Positions 15,205 to 26,179 of a DNA stretch of 64,000 nt are shown piece by piece. Numbering within the stretch: the stretch's first letter is position 1; the number at the start of each line of letters is the position of its first letter. The stretch is from positions 105,713-169,712 of the forward strand of contig NZ_LMRR01000007.1 in assembly GCF_001426085.1 (NCBI RefSeq), written 5' to 3'. The notes under the pieces are model-generated. The model made no database searches. It had not been told where the DNA came from and worked only from the letters and a program-made list of their open reading frames with translations. The stretch is from Rhodococcus sp. Leaf278 (GTDB taxonomy: Bacteria > Actinomycetota > Actinomycetes > Mycobacteriales > Mycobacteriaceae). Position numbers and translations under genes: made by a program.

Positions 15205-15286
15205 AACCTCACACCCTTGTTCTCGACCTCACACACCCATTCGAGCGATAGCAGGGGTGTGAGGTGTGCAAAAAGGGTGTGAGGTT
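15205..15286. terminator. Nested inverted repeat, likely bidirectional terminator
   Basis: AACCTCACACCCTT (15205-15218) pairs perfectly over 14 bp with AAGGGTGTGAGGTT (15273-15286). Inside it, CCTCACACACCC (15227-15238) pairs with GGGGTGTGAGG (15254-15264). The structure fills the gap between convergent pxpC and rlmB and ends on the rlmB stop codon. It has a short A run on the plus strand but no strong U tract, as is common in actinobacteria. Confidence 0.65.
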
Positions 15287-16269
15287 CAGCCCCGACGCTG
15301 ACGCGCGATGTCCGCCAACACGACGCCTGCTGCGACGGATGCGTTGAGCGATTCCACCGGCCCCGCCATCGGGATCGACAGGATGTGGTCGCAGGTCTCG
15401 CTGACCAGACGCGACAGGCCCTTGCCCTCGGATCCGACAACGATGACCACGGGACCCTTACCGTCGAAGGTGTCGAGTTCGGTGTCACCGCCGGCATCGA
15501 GGCCAACGACCGTGACGCCCTTCGACTGCCAATCCTTGAGGGTGCGAGTCAGATTGACCGCGCGTGCGATAGGCAGGCGAGCCGCAGCGCCGGCGCTGGT
15601 TCGCCATGCCACTGCGGACACACTCGCGCTACGACGCTGCGGGATCACGACGCCGTGGCCACCGAATGCAGCCACCGAGCGCACCACTGCGCCCAGGTTG
15701 CGCGGGTCGGTGATGTTGTCGAGCGCAACGAGCAGCGCAGGTTCCTGGTGCGTGCGCGCGTTCGAGATCAAGTCGTCGGGATGCGCGTAGCGGTACGGCG
15801 GCACCTGCAGCGCGAGGCCCTGGTGCAATCCGTTGGCGCTGAGCTTGTCCAGATCGGAGCGAGGCACCTCGAGGATGGAGATGCGCGCATCGCCCGCTCG
15901 CTGGACGGCTTCCTTGAGTCGATCGTCGCTGTCGGTCCCCACGGCGACCCACAGGGCCGTTGCCGGCACGCCTGCCCGCAGGCACTCGACGACCGGGTTG
16001 CGGCCGAGCACCACCTCGGGGCCGTCCTCGGCCTTGCGTCCGGCCGGCCTGCTGCCTGCGCGGCCACCGGTGGTGCCGCCGCGGTTCTGCGCTGACTTCT
16101 CGGCGAGCTTCGCCCGGCGCGCGGCGGGATGCTTGGTGCGCTCGGAGGCGGGAGGCGTCGCGCCTCGTCCTTCGAGGCCCTTACGCCGCTTGCCTCCGGA
16201 ACCGGCGACCTGCCCCTTCTTGGTGCCGTCCTTGCGGATTGCGCCGCGCCTACTCGAATTGCCTGCCAT
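15286..16269 (-). CDS. rlmB: 23S rRNA (guanosine-2'-O-)-methyltransferase, TrmH/SpoU family
   Basis: The product has 327 residues. The first ~95 are basic (Lys/Arg/Gly-rich) and probably disordered. The substrate-binding domain starts at [15 protein letters not shown]. SpoU catalytic motifs follow: [33 protein letters not shown] and [17 protein letters not shown]. The family methylates the ribose of a guanosine in 23S rRNA. The start at 16269 overlaps the cysS stop by TGATG. The cysS-rlmB pair is conserved in mycobacteria. An extra basic N-terminus is usual in this clade. Confidence 0.92.
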   Translation of the reverse strand: MAGNSSRRGAIRKDGTKKGQVAGSGGKRRKGLEGRGATPPASERTKHPAARRAKLAEKSAQNRGGTTGGRAGSRPAGRKAEDGPEVVLGRNPVVECLRAGVPATALWVAVGTDSDDRLKEAVQRAGDARISILEVPRSDLDKLSANGLHQGLALQVPPYRYAHPDDLISNARTHQEPALLVALDNITDPRNLGAVVRSVAAFGGHGVVIPQRRSASVSAVAWRTSAGAAARLPIARAVNLTRTLKDWQSKGVTVVGLDAGGDTELDTFDGKGPVVIVVGSEGKGLSRLVSETCDHILSIPMAGPVESLNASVAAGVVLADIARQRRG

Positions 16270-17684
16270 CACAAACCTGCTTCGTCGGTCTTGCTCGTAC
16301 CCAGCGACCATTCGGGCCCGTTGGGTGTATCTGTCACGTCGACTCCGGCCTTGGCCAGTCTCGTCCGTATCTCGTCTGCGGCGGCCCAGTCCTTGGTCGC
16401 CTTCGCCGTTGCTCGACGCTCCAGCTCTGCATCGACCAGTACGCCGAGCGCACCGAGAGCTGCTGCGTCGGAACCACTGTCGCTGGACCAGTGCGGGTCG
16501 AGCGGGTCGACGCCCAGAATGTCCAGCATCGCCCGCACACTTCCCGCGTACTCCACCGCGGCCGGTAGGTCACCGGACTCGAGTGCGGTATTGCCGAGGG
16601 TGACCGTGGCGTGAATCTCCGCCAACGCCTTGGGAACTCCGAGATCGTCGTCCAGGGCTGCAGCGAATCCGGCGGTCCACTTGCCCATCGGTACCTCACC
16701 GGCGCGCTCGACGGCTCGCCGGACGAACCCCTCGATACCCCGATATGTCACGGCCGCGGTTTCGAGCGCGGCGTCCGAGTACTCGAGCATCGACCGGTAG
16801 TGTGCGCCACCGAGATAGAACCGAAGCTCTTGCGGCCGAACCTTTTTCAGAACGTTGGGCACGGAGAGAACATTGCCGAGAGACTTCGACATCTTCTCGC
16901 CGCCCATCGTCACCCACCCGTTGTGCAGCCAGTACCGCGAGAAGCCGTCTCCGGCCGCCATCGACTGCGCCCGCTCGTTCTCGTGATGCGGAAACACCAG
17001 ATCGAGCCCGCCGCAATGGATGTCGAAATCCGCGCCGAGGTAGTTCTCCGCCATGGCCGAGCATTCGAGGTGCCAGCCCGGGCGACCCGGCCCCCACGGC
17101 GTAGGCCACGACGGTTCGCCGGGCTTGGCACCCTTCCACAGCGTGAAGTCGCGGGGATCGCGCTTGCCCTCGGCGACGGTCTCACCCTGGTGTACGTCGT
17201 CGAGCTTGTGGCCGGACAGCGCGCCGTAGCTCGGAAAGCTCTGCACGTCGAAGTAGACGTCGCCGCATTCGTCGGCGTAGGCATGACCGCTTTCGATCAA
17301 TCGCTCGATCATCTGGACCATCTGCGTGATGTGCCCCGTCGCGCGCGGCTCGGCCGACGGCGGAAGAACTCCGAGTCGGTCGTACGCCCAGGTGAAGGAC
17401 CGCTCGTAGGTCGCGGCCCACTCCCACCAGGGACGGCCTGCGTCGCGTGCCTTGTTGAGAATCTTGTCGTCGATGTCGGTGACGTTGCGGACGAAGGCGA
17501 CGTCGTAGTCGTGCGCCAGCAACCACCGCCGCAACACGTCGAACGCGACGCCGCTGCGCACATGACCGATGTGGGGTTCCCCCTGCACCGTCGCCCCACA
17601 CAGGTACACCGATGCATGGCCAGGGACCAAGGGGGTGAATTCCCGCAGGGCCCTCGTCTCGGTGTCGTGTAGGTGAAGGGTCAC
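16269..17684 (-). CDS. cysS: Cysteinyl-tRNA synthetase
   Basis: The product has 471 residues from GTG 17684 ([10 protein letters not shown]). The frame continues to a TTG at 17693, adding three residues, but the GTG matches mycobacterial starts better. It has the class I HIGH motif in [11 protein letters not shown] and KMSKS in [10 protein letters not shown]. Zinc ligands are visible as [14 protein letters not shown] and FPHHENE. The C-terminal anticodon-binding region ends in GPEWSLG. It is part of carD-ispD-ispF-cysS-rlmB, with ispF 23 bp upstream. This is housekeeping cysteine-tRNA charging, distinct from mycothiol ligase MshC. Confidence 0.93.
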   Translation of the reverse strand: MTLHLHDTETRALREFTPLVPGHASVYLCGATVQGEPHIGHVRSGVAFDVLRRWLLAHDYDVAFVRNVTDIDDKILNKARDAGRPWWEWAATYERSFTWAYDRLGVLPPSAEPRATGHITQMVQMIERLIESGHAYADECGDVYFDVQSFPSYGALSGHKLDDVHQGETVAEGKRDPRDFTLWKGAKPGEPSWPTPWGPGRPGWHLECSAMAENYLGADFDIHCGGLDLVFPHHENERAQSMAAGDGFSRYWLHNGWVTMGGEKMSKSLGNVLSVPNVLKKVRPQELRFYLGGAHYRSMLEYSDAALETAAVTYRGIEGFVRRAVERAGEVPMGKWTAGFAAALDDDLGVPKALAEIHATVTLGNTALESGDLPAAVEYAGSVRAMLDILGVDPLDPHWSSDSGSDAAALGALGVLVDAELERRATAKATKDWAAADEIRTRLAKAGVDVTDTPNGPEWSLGTSKTDEAGL

Positions 17685-17707
17685 GACCAGCAATGCTACC
17701 GGTGGTT

Positions 17708-18172
17708 TTACCCCGTCATGACAAGTGCGGTCGCGATGGCCGCGATTCCTTCACCGCGGCCGGTCAGACCGAGCCCGTCGGTAGTGGTCGCAGACACCGA
17801 GACCGGCGCCCCGAGCACGCGCGAGAGAACTTCCTGCGCCTCGACGCGACGCGGTCCGATCTTGGGCCTGTTGCCGATGATCTGTACCGCAGCGTTGCCG
17901 ATCGTGAATCCGTCCGCGTCGAGCAGCCGCTTGACCTCGGTCAACATGGCGGCCCCACTGACCCCGTCCCATTCCGGACGGCCCGTCCCGAAAACCGACC
18001 CCAGATCGCCGAGACCTGCTGCGGACAGCAACGCGTCGCACAGCGCATGGGAGGCGACGTCGCCATCGGAATGCCCCTCGAGTCCGTCCGCGTCCTCGAA
18101 CAGCAGTCCGGCCAGCCAACAGGGTCGGCCGGGAGCGATGGGATGGACGTCGGTGCCGATGCCGACTCTCAT
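17708..18172 (-). CDS. ispF: 2-C-methyl-D-erythritol 2,4-cyclodiphosphate synthase
   Basis: The product has 154 residues. IspF motifs are complete: the metal ligands in [35 protein letters not shown], and [17 protein letters not shown] at the C-terminus. It performs the cyclising step of the MEP isoprenoid pathway right after IspD and IspE. Its ATG overlaps the ispD stop (ATGA), so the two are translationally linked. Confidence 0.96.
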   Translation of the reverse strand: MRVGIGTDVHPIAPGRPCWLAGLLFEDADGLEGHSDGDVASHALCDALLSAAGLGDLGSVFGTGRPEWDGVSGAAMLTEVKRLLDADGFTIGNAAVQIIGNRPKIGPRRVEAQEVLSRVLGAPVSVSATTTDGLGLTGRGEGIAAIATALVMTG

Positions 18173-18834
18173 AGGAGCGCCTTTGCCAGGAGTAGGTCGT
18201 GTGGCGTGGTGATCTTGAACGCGAGGGCGTCGCCGACGATGGTGTGCACCGTCTCGCCGATGCGCTCGACCAAGCCCGCGTCGTCGGTGGAGACATCGGT
18301 GGTGGCGTCGTACGCACGACGCAGGACGTCGGCGTCGAAGCCCTGCGGTGTCTGTACCGCGCGCAGACCAGCGCGATCGGGTGTGCCGATGACTGCGCCC
18401 ATGAGGTCCACGGACTTGATGGTGTCGACGACCGGCAGAACCGGAATGACGGCGGAGCGGCCGGCGCGGACCTCGGCCACGACGCGCGCGATCAACGTCG
18501 GTGGCGTGAGGGCGCGCGCGGCGTCGTGGACCAGCACGATCGATGCGTCGCCGACAGCAGCGAGACCGGCGCGCACGGAATCGGTGCGCTCGGCACCACC
18601 CGCCACGACGAGGACATCGGCACCCACGTGGCTGCGAGCGACGTCGAGAAGATCAGCGGGGACGATGACGACGATGCGATCGACGGCACCCGAGGACCGC
18701 AACCCGTCCACGGACCGCGTCAGCAGAGAATCGGTACCCAGACAGACGAATGCCTTCGGCTCGTCGTGTCCGAGCCGAAGGCCTTTGCCTGCAGCGGGTA
18801 CCAGCGCGACTACGTCGCCGGCGGTACCGTCCAC
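18169..18834 (-). CDS. ispD: 2-C-methyl-D-erythritol 4-phosphate cytidylyltransferase
   Basis: The product has 221 residues from GTG 18834. The frame extends upstream inside carD, but homology starts at [17 protein letters not shown]. The nucleotide-binding glycine loop [18 protein letters not shown], and [18 protein letters not shown] with TDDAGLVE are IspD signatures. It transfers CMP to methylerythritol phosphate. The start lies 1 bp after the carD stop and the end overlaps ispF, so carD, ispD and ispF form one coupled unit, as in M. tuberculosis. Confidence 0.95.
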   Translation of the reverse strand: MDGTAGDVVALVPAAGKGLRLGHDEPKAFVCLGTDSLLTRSVDGLRSSGAVDRIVVIVPADLLDVARSHVGADVLVVAGGAERTDSVRAGLAAVGDASIVLVHDAARALTPPTLIARVVAEVRAGRSAVIPVLPVVDTIKSVDLMGAVIGTPDRAGLRAVQTPQGFDADVLRRAYDATTDVSTDDAGLVERIGETVHTIVGDALAFKITTPHDLLLAKALL

Positions 18835-18835
18835 G

Positions 18836-19373
<538 letters not shown>

Positions 19374-19411
19374 CGGTGCAGGTCAGGGGCATAGCGGTGC
19401 CGAATCAGGGG

Positions 19412-19439
19412 TTGACACAGACGCATCGACGTGTATCCG
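19412..19439 (+). promoter_or_regulatory. Possible promoter toward lpqE
   Basis: TTGACA (19412-19417) is a perfect -35 element, followed after 16 bp by TATCCG (19434-19439), a weak -10. If used, the leader to lpqE would be about 165 nt. No known operator was recognised in that leader. Confidence 0.35.
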
Positions 19440-19612
19440 GGGCCACATTTTCAGGTGCATCGTTCTGCCTGTTCTTCTCCTGACAGGCACCCCCACCTGG
19501 CGTCATCGGGCCGCTGGCAGACCCCACGGGCGGTCGGTGGACGAGAACTACTACTCTGCCTAGTGGACGAGATGGACCGAGCCGGCCCGGCACCACATGG
19601 AGGACGACCGAA

Positions 19613-20221
19613 GTGACTTCAATCGACGCTGCGACACCGCTTGGCCGCCCTCGTAGAGTGGCCGCCACACTCGCCCTCCTCGCCGGTGGCGCGCTTGCAC
19701 TCAGCGCGTGCGGCGCAGGCCAAATTTCCCAGACCGCCACTCAGGTCGCTGCCGTCAACGGCAACTCCGCTGACGTCGGAGACATCCAGCTGCGCAACGT
19801 GCACGTGGTGTACCCCGATTCGCAGGAGTACAGCATCGAACCCGGCGGCACCGTCGAACTCGGCTTCACTGCCATCAACTCCAACTCCGCTGCTGCAGAC
19901 GAACTGATTGGCATCTCGTCCCCCGAGGCGCAGGTCACCATCGTCGACGAGGCGGAATCGGGAAGTACCGAGATCGCACCGTCCACCGCTTTGGGTGCAG
20001 GTGCGCCCGCCGACGTCCAGCTCGACGATCCCCTGCTGCCGATTCAGTTGATCAAGGTCGAGATGGCCGACATCAGCGAGAACGTTCGGCCGGGCCTGAC
20101 ACTGCCGGTGACGTTCGAGTTCGCGAACGCAGGCGAGGTCGTCGTCAACGTCCCGGTCGATGCCGGTCACGAGCTCGAGCGCTCCGAAGAGGCCGTGTCC
20201 GAGCACAGCGAAGGCGAATAG
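19613..20221 (+). CDS. lpqE: LpqE-like lipoprotein (copper-chaperone-type fold)
   Basis: The product has 202 residues from GTG 19613, with GGAGGA 8 nt upstream. The lipoprotein signal ends LALSAC, lipidated Cys about residue 33. The mature part (IQLRNVHVVYPDSQEYSIEPGGTVELGFTAINSN in outline, and IKVEMADISENVRPGLTLPVTFEF) resembles PCuAC/LpqE domains. The usual Met/His copper ligands are not obvious, so metal binding is uncertain. The position between divergent carD and radA matches M. tuberculosis lpqE. It acts on the outer membrane face. Confidence 0.8.
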   Translation: MTSIDAATPLGRPRRVAATLALLAGGALALSACGAGQISQTATQVAAVNGNSADVGDIQLRNVHVVYPDSQEYSIEPGGTVELGFTAINSNSAAADELIGISSPEAQVTIVDEAESGSTEIAPSTALGAGAPADVQLDDPLLPIQLIKVEMADISENVRPGLTLPVTFEFANAGEVVVNVPVDAGHELERSEEAVSEHSEGE

Positions 20222-20264
20222 CCACCACCCCGATCCTGTCGGTGCCGATCGTTAGGCTCCGTGC

Positions 20265-21662
20265 GTGGTCAAACTGAAATCGAGCTACCGCTGCTCTGCG
20301 TGTCATCACTCGGTCTCGAAATGGGTCGGACGCTGTCCCGAATGCGGTAACTGGGGATCGATGGACGAGGTCCAGGCCACAGCCGCTCCCCTGACTACCC
20401 GTGCAGGCGCGTCGGCGTTGCGTTCCGGCGGCGGCGCCATGATCCCCACCACGCCGGCAGCCGCTCTGACGACGATCAGCAGTGCCACGTCACAGGCCAA
20501 CACCACCGGCATCGACGAGTTCGACCGCGTACTCGGCGGCGGTTTGGTGCCCGGTTCGGTCGTTCTGCTCGCAGGTGAGCCCGGCGTCGGCAAATCGACC
20601 CTGCTGCTCGAGGTCGTGCACAGGTGGGCCCGCTCGGCACCGGACCGCCGCGCGCTCTACGTCACGGGCGAGGAATCCGCCGGTCAGGTCCGATTGCGTG
20701 CAGATCGCACCGGCGCTGTTCACGAGCGCGTCTTCCTCGCTGCCGAGTCCGATCTGGCCACGGTGTTCGGCCATGTCGAACAGGTGAAACCGAGCCTGCT
20801 GATCGTCGATTCGGTACAGACGATGCTCGCCGCCGACGTCGACGGTGTCATCGGCGGAGTCACGCAGGTTCGCGCCATCACCAGCGCCCTGACCACTCTC
20901 GCCAAGACCACCGGGGTAGCGGTGTTGCTCGTCGGACATGTCACCAAGGACGGCGCGGTGGCCGGTCCGCGGTCGCTCGAGCATCTGGTCGACGTGGTCC
21001 TCAACTTCGAGGGTGACAAGCACTCCACACTGCGAATGATCCGGGGCGTCAAGAATCGGTTCGGCGCGTCCGACGAAGTGGGGTGCTTCGAGTTGCGCGA
21101 GACCGGCATCGTCGGCATCAGCGATCCTTCCGGCCTGTTCCTTCATCATCGGAGCGACGCCGTCCCCGGGACTGCCGTCACGGTCACCATGGACGGCAAA
21201 CGGCCACTACTGGCGGAGTTGCAAGCACTGATCGTCGACACCGCGATGCCGTCGCCCCGGCGTGCGGTCAGCGGACTCGATCACGCGCGAGTGGCGATGA
21301 TCCTGGCCGTTCTCGAACGCCGTTGCGGGGTCAAGGTCTCCAAGGCCGAGGTCTACGCGGCCACGGTCGGCGGCATGCGCACCAGCGAACCATCCGCGGA
21401 CCTCGCTCTCGCGGCGGCCGTGGCCTCGGCCGTGCGCGATCAACCCCTCCCCGCGGGAATGGTGATTCTAGGCGAAGTGGGCCTGGCCGGCGAGGTGCGA
21501 CGCGTGGCCGGGTTGGGCCGCCGACTCGCCGAGGCTGCGCGACTGGGCTTCAACTACGCAATCGTCCCCGAGGACGCCGGTCCGATCCCCGACGGCATCA
21601 AAGTCAAGACGGTCACCAACGTCGGCGAGGCGTTGACCTACACGCGTATGCGCCCTGTATGA
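20265..21662 (+). CDS. radA: DNA repair protein RadA
   Basis: The product has 465 residues from GTG 20265. The N-terminal C4 zinc finger has Cys at 10, 13, 24 and 27 (CSAC ... CPEC). The RecA-like core has Walker [10 protein letters not shown] at about 104-112 and the RadA-specific KNRFG at about 263. The C-terminal Lon-protease-like domain includes [16 protein letters not shown] and [14 protein letters not shown]. RadA promotes branch migration in recombinational repair. It precedes disA, as is usual in actinobacteria, where the two may act together at branched DNA. Confidence 0.96.
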   Translation: MVKLKSSYRCSACHHSVSKWVGRCPECGNWGSMDEVQATAAPLTTRAGASALRSGGGAMIPTTPAAALTTISSATSQANTTGIDEFDRVLGGGLVPGSVVLLAGEPGVGKSTLLLEVVHRWARSAPDRRALYVTGEESAGQVRLRADRTGAVHERVFLAAESDLATVFGHVEQVKPSLLIVDSVQTMLAADVDGVIGGVTQVRAITSALTTLAKTTGVAVLLVGHVTKDGAVAGPRSLEHLVDVVLNFEGDKHSTLRMIRGVKNRFGASDEVGCFELRETGIVGISDPSGLFLHHRSDAVPGTAVTVTMDGKRPLLAELQALIVDTAMPSPRRAVSGLDHARVAMILAVLERRCGVKVSKAEVYAATVGGMRTSEPSADLALAAAVASAVRDQPLPAGMVILGEVGLAGEVRRVAGLGRRLAEAARLGFNYAIVPEDAGPIPDGIKVKTVTNVGEALTYTRMRPV

Positions 21663-21751
21663 CACCGGGCGGTATTCTTCGTCGTGCTGCCTGCAGGTAG
21701 CAGCGCAGTAGTCTGTGTTCGCACGAGTAGATCCGCACACACGACGGCGAC

Positions 21752-22858
21752 ATGAACACGAGGGGGTTGGCCATGGAGGGCACCACGCCGTCCCCAGCGT
21801 TGCGCGAGACCATCGCTCGGCTCGCACCGGGAACCGCTCTGCGTGACGGCCTGGAGCGAATTCTGCGCGGGCGCACCGGCGGGTTGATCGTCCTCGGCTA
21901 CGACGAGGAAGTCGAAGCGATCTGCGATGGAGGCTTCGAGCTCGATGTCGAGTTCGCCCCGACCAGGCTTCGCGAATTGTCGAAAATGGATGGCGCAGTG
22001 GTGCTTTCGACCGACGGCAAGCGGATCGTCCGGTCCAATGTCCAGCTGGTGCCCGACCACAAGATTCCCACGGTCGAATCCGGTACGCGCCACCGTGCCG
22101 CCGAGCGAACCGCCATGCAGACCGGCTATCCCGTTGTCTCCGTGAGCCAGTCGATGAGCATCGTCAGCGTGTACATCGGCGGCATCAGACACGTCGTCGA
22201 AGGCTCGGCCACCATCCTTTCGCGCGCCAATCAGGCCGTCGCAACCCTCGAGCGTTACAAGGCCAGGCTCGACGACAACACTCGTCAACTCTCGGTCGTC
22301 GAGATCGAGGACTTCGTGACTCTGCGCGACGCCCTGACCGTCGCACAGCGACTCGAGATGGTGCGGCGAGTGTCGGTGGAGATCGAGCAGAACGTCCTCG
22401 AACTCGGCACCGACGGCCGCCAGCTCGCCCTGCAGCTCGAAGAGTTGTTGGGCGACAACGACGTCGATCGCCAGCTGATCGTGCGCGACTATCTGGCCGG
22501 CAACGAGCCGTCGAGCACCACCGGGGTGGAGAAGGCACTGGCCGCACTCGACAAGCTGACCGACGTCGATCTGCTGGATCTGACGACATTGGCCCGCGCC
22601 TTCGGCTACCCCGCGACCATCGAGGCCCTCGACACCCCGATGAGTCCTCGCGGGTACCGGGTGCTGACGCGCGTTCCGCGGTTGCAGTTCAGCCAGATTC
22701 ATCGACTCGTCGGCGCGTTCGGCACACTGCAGGGCTTGCTCGCCGCCACCGCTGCCGATCTGCAGTCGGTCGACGGCATCGGTGGACTGTGGGCTCGACA
22801 CATCAGAGAAGGCCTCTCCAGACTCGCCGAGGCCTCGATCTCGGGTCCTTACGACTGA
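21752..22858 (+). CDS. disA: DNA integrity scanning diadenylate cyclase
   Basis: The product has 368 residues. The diadenylate cyclase domain carries DGA at about 80-82 ([12 protein letters not shown]) and RHR at about 113-115 ([11 protein letters not shown]), the residues that bind and condense ATP to c-di-AMP. A helical linker follows ([21 protein letters not shown] region), and a C-terminal helix-hairpin-helix DNA-binding domain ends in [18 protein letters not shown] Met at residue 8 is an alternative start. The convergent neighbour ends only 12 bp away. Confidence 0.96.
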   Translation: MNTRGLAMEGTTPSPALRETIARLAPGTALRDGLERILRGRTGGLIVLGYDEEVEAICDGGFELDVEFAPTRLRELSKMDGAVVLSTDGKRIVRSNVQLVPDHKIPTVESGTRHRAAERTAMQTGYPVVSVSQSMSIVSVYIGGIRHVVEGSATILSRANQAVATLERYKARLDDNTRQLSVVEIEDFVTLRDALTVAQRLEMVRRVSVEIEQNVLELGTDGRQLALQLEELLGDNDVDRQLIVRDYLAGNEPSSTTGVEKALAALDKLTDVDLLDLTTLARAFGYPATIEALDTPMSPRGYRVLTRVPRLQFSQIHRLVGAFGTLQGLLAATAADLQSVDGIGGLWARHIREGLSRLAEASISGPYD

Positions 22859-22870
22859 GATCCGGTACGA

Positions 22871-23743
22871 CTAGGACTTCTTCTTCGTCCCCGGCAGGAA
22901 ACCGGCGTCGATCACGGCCTTCACATACGGCCGTGCGCTCGTGATCAGCTCCTCGGCACCGGGGACGTCTCTCCACACTGCCGACGCCATGGCGTCGGTG
23001 CGATCTTCGATGTGCTGATCGAGAGCAGTGCCGTTGTCGGTCAACGTCTCACCATCGCTGGAGATGGTGAGCAGTCCGCGCGTCGCGAGTCGTTCTGCAG
23101 CCGAATCCCATTCGCTGTCGGACCACTGCCGCGTCAGCTGCGTGATGCGCTTGCCGAGTGCTCGGCGGCCGGCCTGCGGGGTCGGGCGGACGGCCTCGTG
23201 GAACACTGCTGCTTCCACCGGGTCGAGTTCTGCGTCGATCAACGCGGCGAGGTGGCCGTCGCCGCGCCATTCACGCAGCACGGTGATCGAGTGCCAGAGG
23301 GCGAGATGCGGCACGTCGGGTCGTTCTGTGGAATGCCACGCTGCCGCGAGAGGACGGCCTGCGAAGGAGGCGGTGTCACCGATATCGCCCAGCCGGCCCG
23401 CCAACGTTGCGAGCGCTGCATCGTCCGCCAAAGAGCCGAGAGCCGTTCCGAGAACGGAGTCGAGCAGTGCCCACCGACGGTCGGACACCGCATCCAGGCC
23501 GACGGCCACAGCGGCCGGCCACGCACGCTCGATCAGCGCCGGGTTGAAGTTGTAGAACGCAGCCGCCACGACGCTCGGCGCGCACAGACCCATCGGGGCG
23601 GCCCGTGCACCGACGTACCAGGCGTGACCGTCGAGTCCGGTGTCCTCGTAGGCAGTCCCCAACTCGGGATTGAAGTAGGCGGTGACGTGAAAAGGTTCGA
23701 GAGTCTTGTAGGCGGCACGGGCGAGGGCTATCGGAGTCGTCAT
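22871..23743 (-). CDS. SCO6745-family protein (MarR-like)
   Basis: The product has 290 residues and no signal or membrane segment. The sequence LARAAYKTLEPFHVTAYFNPE, GLDGHAWYVGARAAPMG, VAAAFYNFNPALIERAWP and the C-terminal winged-helix-like EWDSAAERLATRGLLTISSDGETLTDNG fit the actinobacterial SCO6745 family. That family is predicted to hold a MarR-type fold without proven DNA targets. It runs convergent to disA with a 12-bp gap. The role is unknown. Confidence 0.7.
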   Translation of the reverse strand: MTTPIALARAAYKTLEPFHVTAYFNPELGTAYEDTGLDGHAWYVGARAAPMGLCAPSVVAAAFYNFNPALIERAWPAAVAVGLDAVSDRRWALLDSVLGTALGSLADDAALATLAGRLGDIGDTASFAGRPLAAAWHSTERPDVPHLALWHSITVLREWRGDGHLAALIDAELDPVEAAVFHEAVRPTPQAGRRALGKRITQLTRQWSDSEWDSAAERLATRGLLTISSDGETLTDNGTALDQHIEDRTDAMASAVWRDVPGAEELITSARPYVKAVIDAGFLPGTKKKS

Positions 23744-23758
23744 GAGATTCGACCGTAC

Positions 23759-24496
23759 TCAGCCGGTGATGTTGAACGGCTCCGGCGCACTCTTGAGCTC
23801 GCCGAGTTGCGCGATCGCCTGGTACGCGCCGACTCCCACCGGGATGCGCTCTTCACCGCAGCCGGGAACGGAGTTGGTACCCGACCACTTGACCGTGAAA
23901 CCGGCCTGCTCGCCCGGCTTGAAGGTACGCAGATCGGACGCGGCGTTGGGGAAGCAATCGACGTTGGACCAGATGCGCTGGTTGTCGAGGGTGTAAACGA
24001 GAGCCTGCTGCAGACCGGCACCGACGTCGCGCTGGCATTCGGTGGAGCCGATGTTGGTGATGACCACGGTGAACACGGGCTCTTCACCCAGACGGTAGGT
24101 GGCCTTCTCCGGCGTCACCTTGATCGCGAGTGACTGGTCCGGGCACTGATTTGCGATCACCGGAGCCGGTGCACCGCTGGTGGTCACCGCTGCGCCGCCA
24201 CCGGCTGCAGAGTCGGTACCTCCACCCGAGCCGCCCGATCCACCCGAGCCGCCGCCGGAGCCACCCGAACCACCGGAATCACCTGCGGTGGCGGACGAAC
24301 TGGGTGACGGCAGAGCGGACGTCGACGCCGGTGCCGACACGACACCGGCCGGTGCGGCCTCCGTGTCGTCGGAACCGCCGCTGAGCGAGGCGATGAACCA
24401 CACGATCAATCCGAGCACGACCACGGCCGCACCGATGGCGAGCGCACGGCGTCGCCAATAGATTTCGGGAGGCAAAGGCCCGTTCGGTTCCAACAC
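23759..24496 (-). CDS. Single-pass membrane protein, Rv3587c-like
   Basis: The product has about 245 residues. The conserved N-terminus EPNGPLPPEIYWRRRALAIG leads into one transmembrane helix (AIGAAVVVLGLIVWFIASL), then a Ser/Gly linker with repeated GGSGG units, then an exported domain (LAIKVTPEKATYRLGEEPVFTVVITN, four Cys). GTG 24496 or the next TTG is the likely start; the frame stays open upstream. The position next to carbonic anhydrase matches Rv3587c, of unknown function. The exported part resembles an immunoglobulin-like fold. Confidence 0.75.
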   Translation of the reverse strand: MLEPNGPLPPEIYWRRRALAIGAAVVVLGLIVWFIASLSGGSDDTEAAPAGVVSAPASTSALPSPSSSATAGDSGGSGGSGGGSGGSGGSGGGTDSAAGGGAAVTTSGAPAPVIANQCPDQSLAIKVTPEKATYRLGEEPVFTVVITNIGSTECQRDVGAGLQQALVYTLDNQRIWSNVDCFPNAASDLRTFKPGEQAGFTVKWSGTNSVPGCGEERIPVGVGAYQAIAQLGELKSAPEPFNITG

Positions 24497-24577
24497 GAAA
24501 CCAACCGTATGCGGCCGAACGCTCCCTATCCCTGAGCCCACGCGGCGTGTCGCGCCAGTGAACTCGGCGATGCCGGG

Positions 24578-25204
24578 TCAGGCGGGCTGTTCGCCGATGT
24601 CGCCGATGACCTCACGGAGCTGCGCGTGACCCTTCGACAGCTGGTAGGTCAGGCCGACGATCGCCAACTCCCCCGCCTCGACCTTCTCGGCGACGATGCG
24701 GGAGCGCTGCATCAGCAGGTTGCCGGTCTCTTCGACATGCCTGGCCTCGAACTCGTCGACGGCGGCGTAACCATCGCGGCGAGCCGAGAGCACAGACGGG
24801 GTGACGCGTTCGACGACGTCGCGAATGTAACCACCGGGGACGTCACCACTTTCGAGCGCATCGACGGTGGCCTGCACTGCACCGCAGTGATCGTGACCGA
24901 GTACGACGATCAGCGGCGCGTTCAGCACTGCGACGCCGTACTCGATGGAACCGAGAACGGCGGAGTCCACGACGTGACCGGCGGTGCGGACGACGAACAT
25001 GTCGCCGAGGCCCTGGTCGAAGATGATCTCGGCTGCAACGCGCGAATCGGCGCAGCCGAAGAGGATGGCACCGGGATGCTGAGCACTCTCGAGGCGAGCT
25101 CGGTCCTCGATGCCCTGCGATGGGTGCAGGACCTCTCCGGAGACAAACCTTTGGTTGCCTTCCTTGAGTGACTTCCAGGCAGCGATCGGGTTCGAAGCAG
25201 GCAT
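24578..25204 (-). CDS. canB: Beta-carbonic anhydrase
   Basis: The product has 208 residues, one more than mycobacterial CanB (Rv3588c). Zinc and catalytic residues are visible: the Cys of FGCADSRV with its Asp-Arg pair, and His and Cys of GHDHCGAV. MFVVRTAGHVVDSAVLGSIEYGV lies between them. It interconverts CO2 and bicarbonate in the cytoplasm. A Met at 25213 would add three residues. The gene is divergent from mutY with a 90-bp shared promoter region. Confidence 0.93.
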   Translation of the reverse strand: MPASNPIAAWKSLKEGNQRFVSGEVLHPSQGIEDRARLESAQHPGAILFGCADSRVAAEIIFDQGLGDMFVVRTAGHVVDSAVLGSIEYGVAVLNAPLIVVLGHDHCGAVQATVDALESGDVPGGYIRDVVERVTPSVLSARRDGYAAVDEFEARHVEETGNLLMQRSRIVAEKVEAGELAIVGLTYQLSKGHAQLREVIGDIGEQPA

Positions 25205-25294
25205 GGGTTTCATTGTGCACGCGCAGCGGGCGCGAGGCGAGTCGGGTTCACTACTGTTGGTACCGGTCACAGACACGAGGAGAAGGGCGCACAG

Positions 25295-26179
25295 TTGCCG
25301 ATCGATGCCGAGGCTCTGCTCGGGTGGTTCGACACCGACGGACGCGATCTCCCGTGGCGTCGTCCGGGCGTCAGCGCCTGGCAGATCCTGATGAGCGAGA
25401 TCATGCTGCAGCAGACTCCGGTGGTGCGGGTTGCGCCCATCTGGGAGCAGTGGGTGCAGCGGTGGCCCGTGCCGTCGGCGATGGCCGCGTCCTCGCAGGC
25501 CGAGGTGCTCCGTGCGTGGGGCAAGTTGGGCTATCCGCGTCGGGCACTGCGGTTGCACGAGTGCTCGCGAGTGCTCGCCGAGGAGTACGGCGACGAGGTG
25601 CCGAGCGAGGTGGAGACACTTCTGGGCCTGCCGGGCATCGGTGCCTACACAGCAAGAGCGGTCGCGACTTTTGCCTACGGTCAGCGAGTTCCGGTGGTGG
25701 ACACCAATGTTCGACGCGTTGTCGCGCGTGCGCAGCACGGCAGCGCCGAGCCCGGAAATCCCTCCACCACAAGAGATCTGGCCGATGTGGAGCAGCTGCT
25801 TCCGGTGAGCGTCCCGCGGGCGGCCCGATACTCGGCGGCACTGATGGAGCTCGGCGCGTTGATCTGCACCGCCAAGAATCCGGCGTGCCTGCTGTGCCCG
25901 CTGCCGGAGTGCGCCTGGCTCGAGGCAGGTCGACCGGCGCACACCGGGCCTGCCAAGAAGGTCCAGAAGTTCGCGGGCACCGACCGTCAGGTTCGCGGCA
26001 AACTCATGTCGGTTCTGCGCGAGAGCACCGGCCCGGTCGAGCGAGCCCAACTCGACATCGTCTGGCCCACCGACCCGACGCAACGCGACCGAGCTCTCGA
26101 TTCATTGCTCACCGATGGCTTGATCGAGCAGACCGAATCGGGATTGTTCGCCCTCGCAGGCGAGGGTGGCGACAGCTAG
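25295..26179 (+). CDS. mutY: A/G-specific adenine glycosylase
   Basis: The product has 294 residues from TTG 25295, supported by GAGGAGAAGG 8-18 nt upstream. The catalytic domain has LPWRR, SEIMLQQTPV with the catalytic Glu, and the helix-hairpin-helix LLGLPGIGAYTARAV followed by VVDTNVRRV. The [4Fe-4S] cluster ligands are C-X6-C-X2-C-X4-C (CTAKNPACLLCPLPEC). It removes adenine opposite 8-oxoguanine. The C-terminal NUDIX-like domain of long MutY is missing, as in mycobacterial MutY. It ends in a CTAG shared with the convergent hydrolase gene. Confidence 0.93.
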   Translation: MPIDAEALLGWFDTDGRDLPWRRPGVSAWQILMSEIMLQQTPVVRVAPIWEQWVQRWPVPSAMAASSQAEVLRAWGKLGYPRRALRLHECSRVLAEEYGDEVPSEVETLLGLPGIGAYTARAVATFAYGQRVPVVDTNVRRVVARAQHGSAEPGNPSTTRDLADVEQLLPVSVPRAARYSAALMELGALICTAKNPACLLCPLPECAWLEAGRPAHTGPAKKVQKFAGTDRQVRGKLMSVLRESTGPVERAQLDIVWPTDPTQRDRALDSLLTDGLIEQTESGLFALAGEGGDS

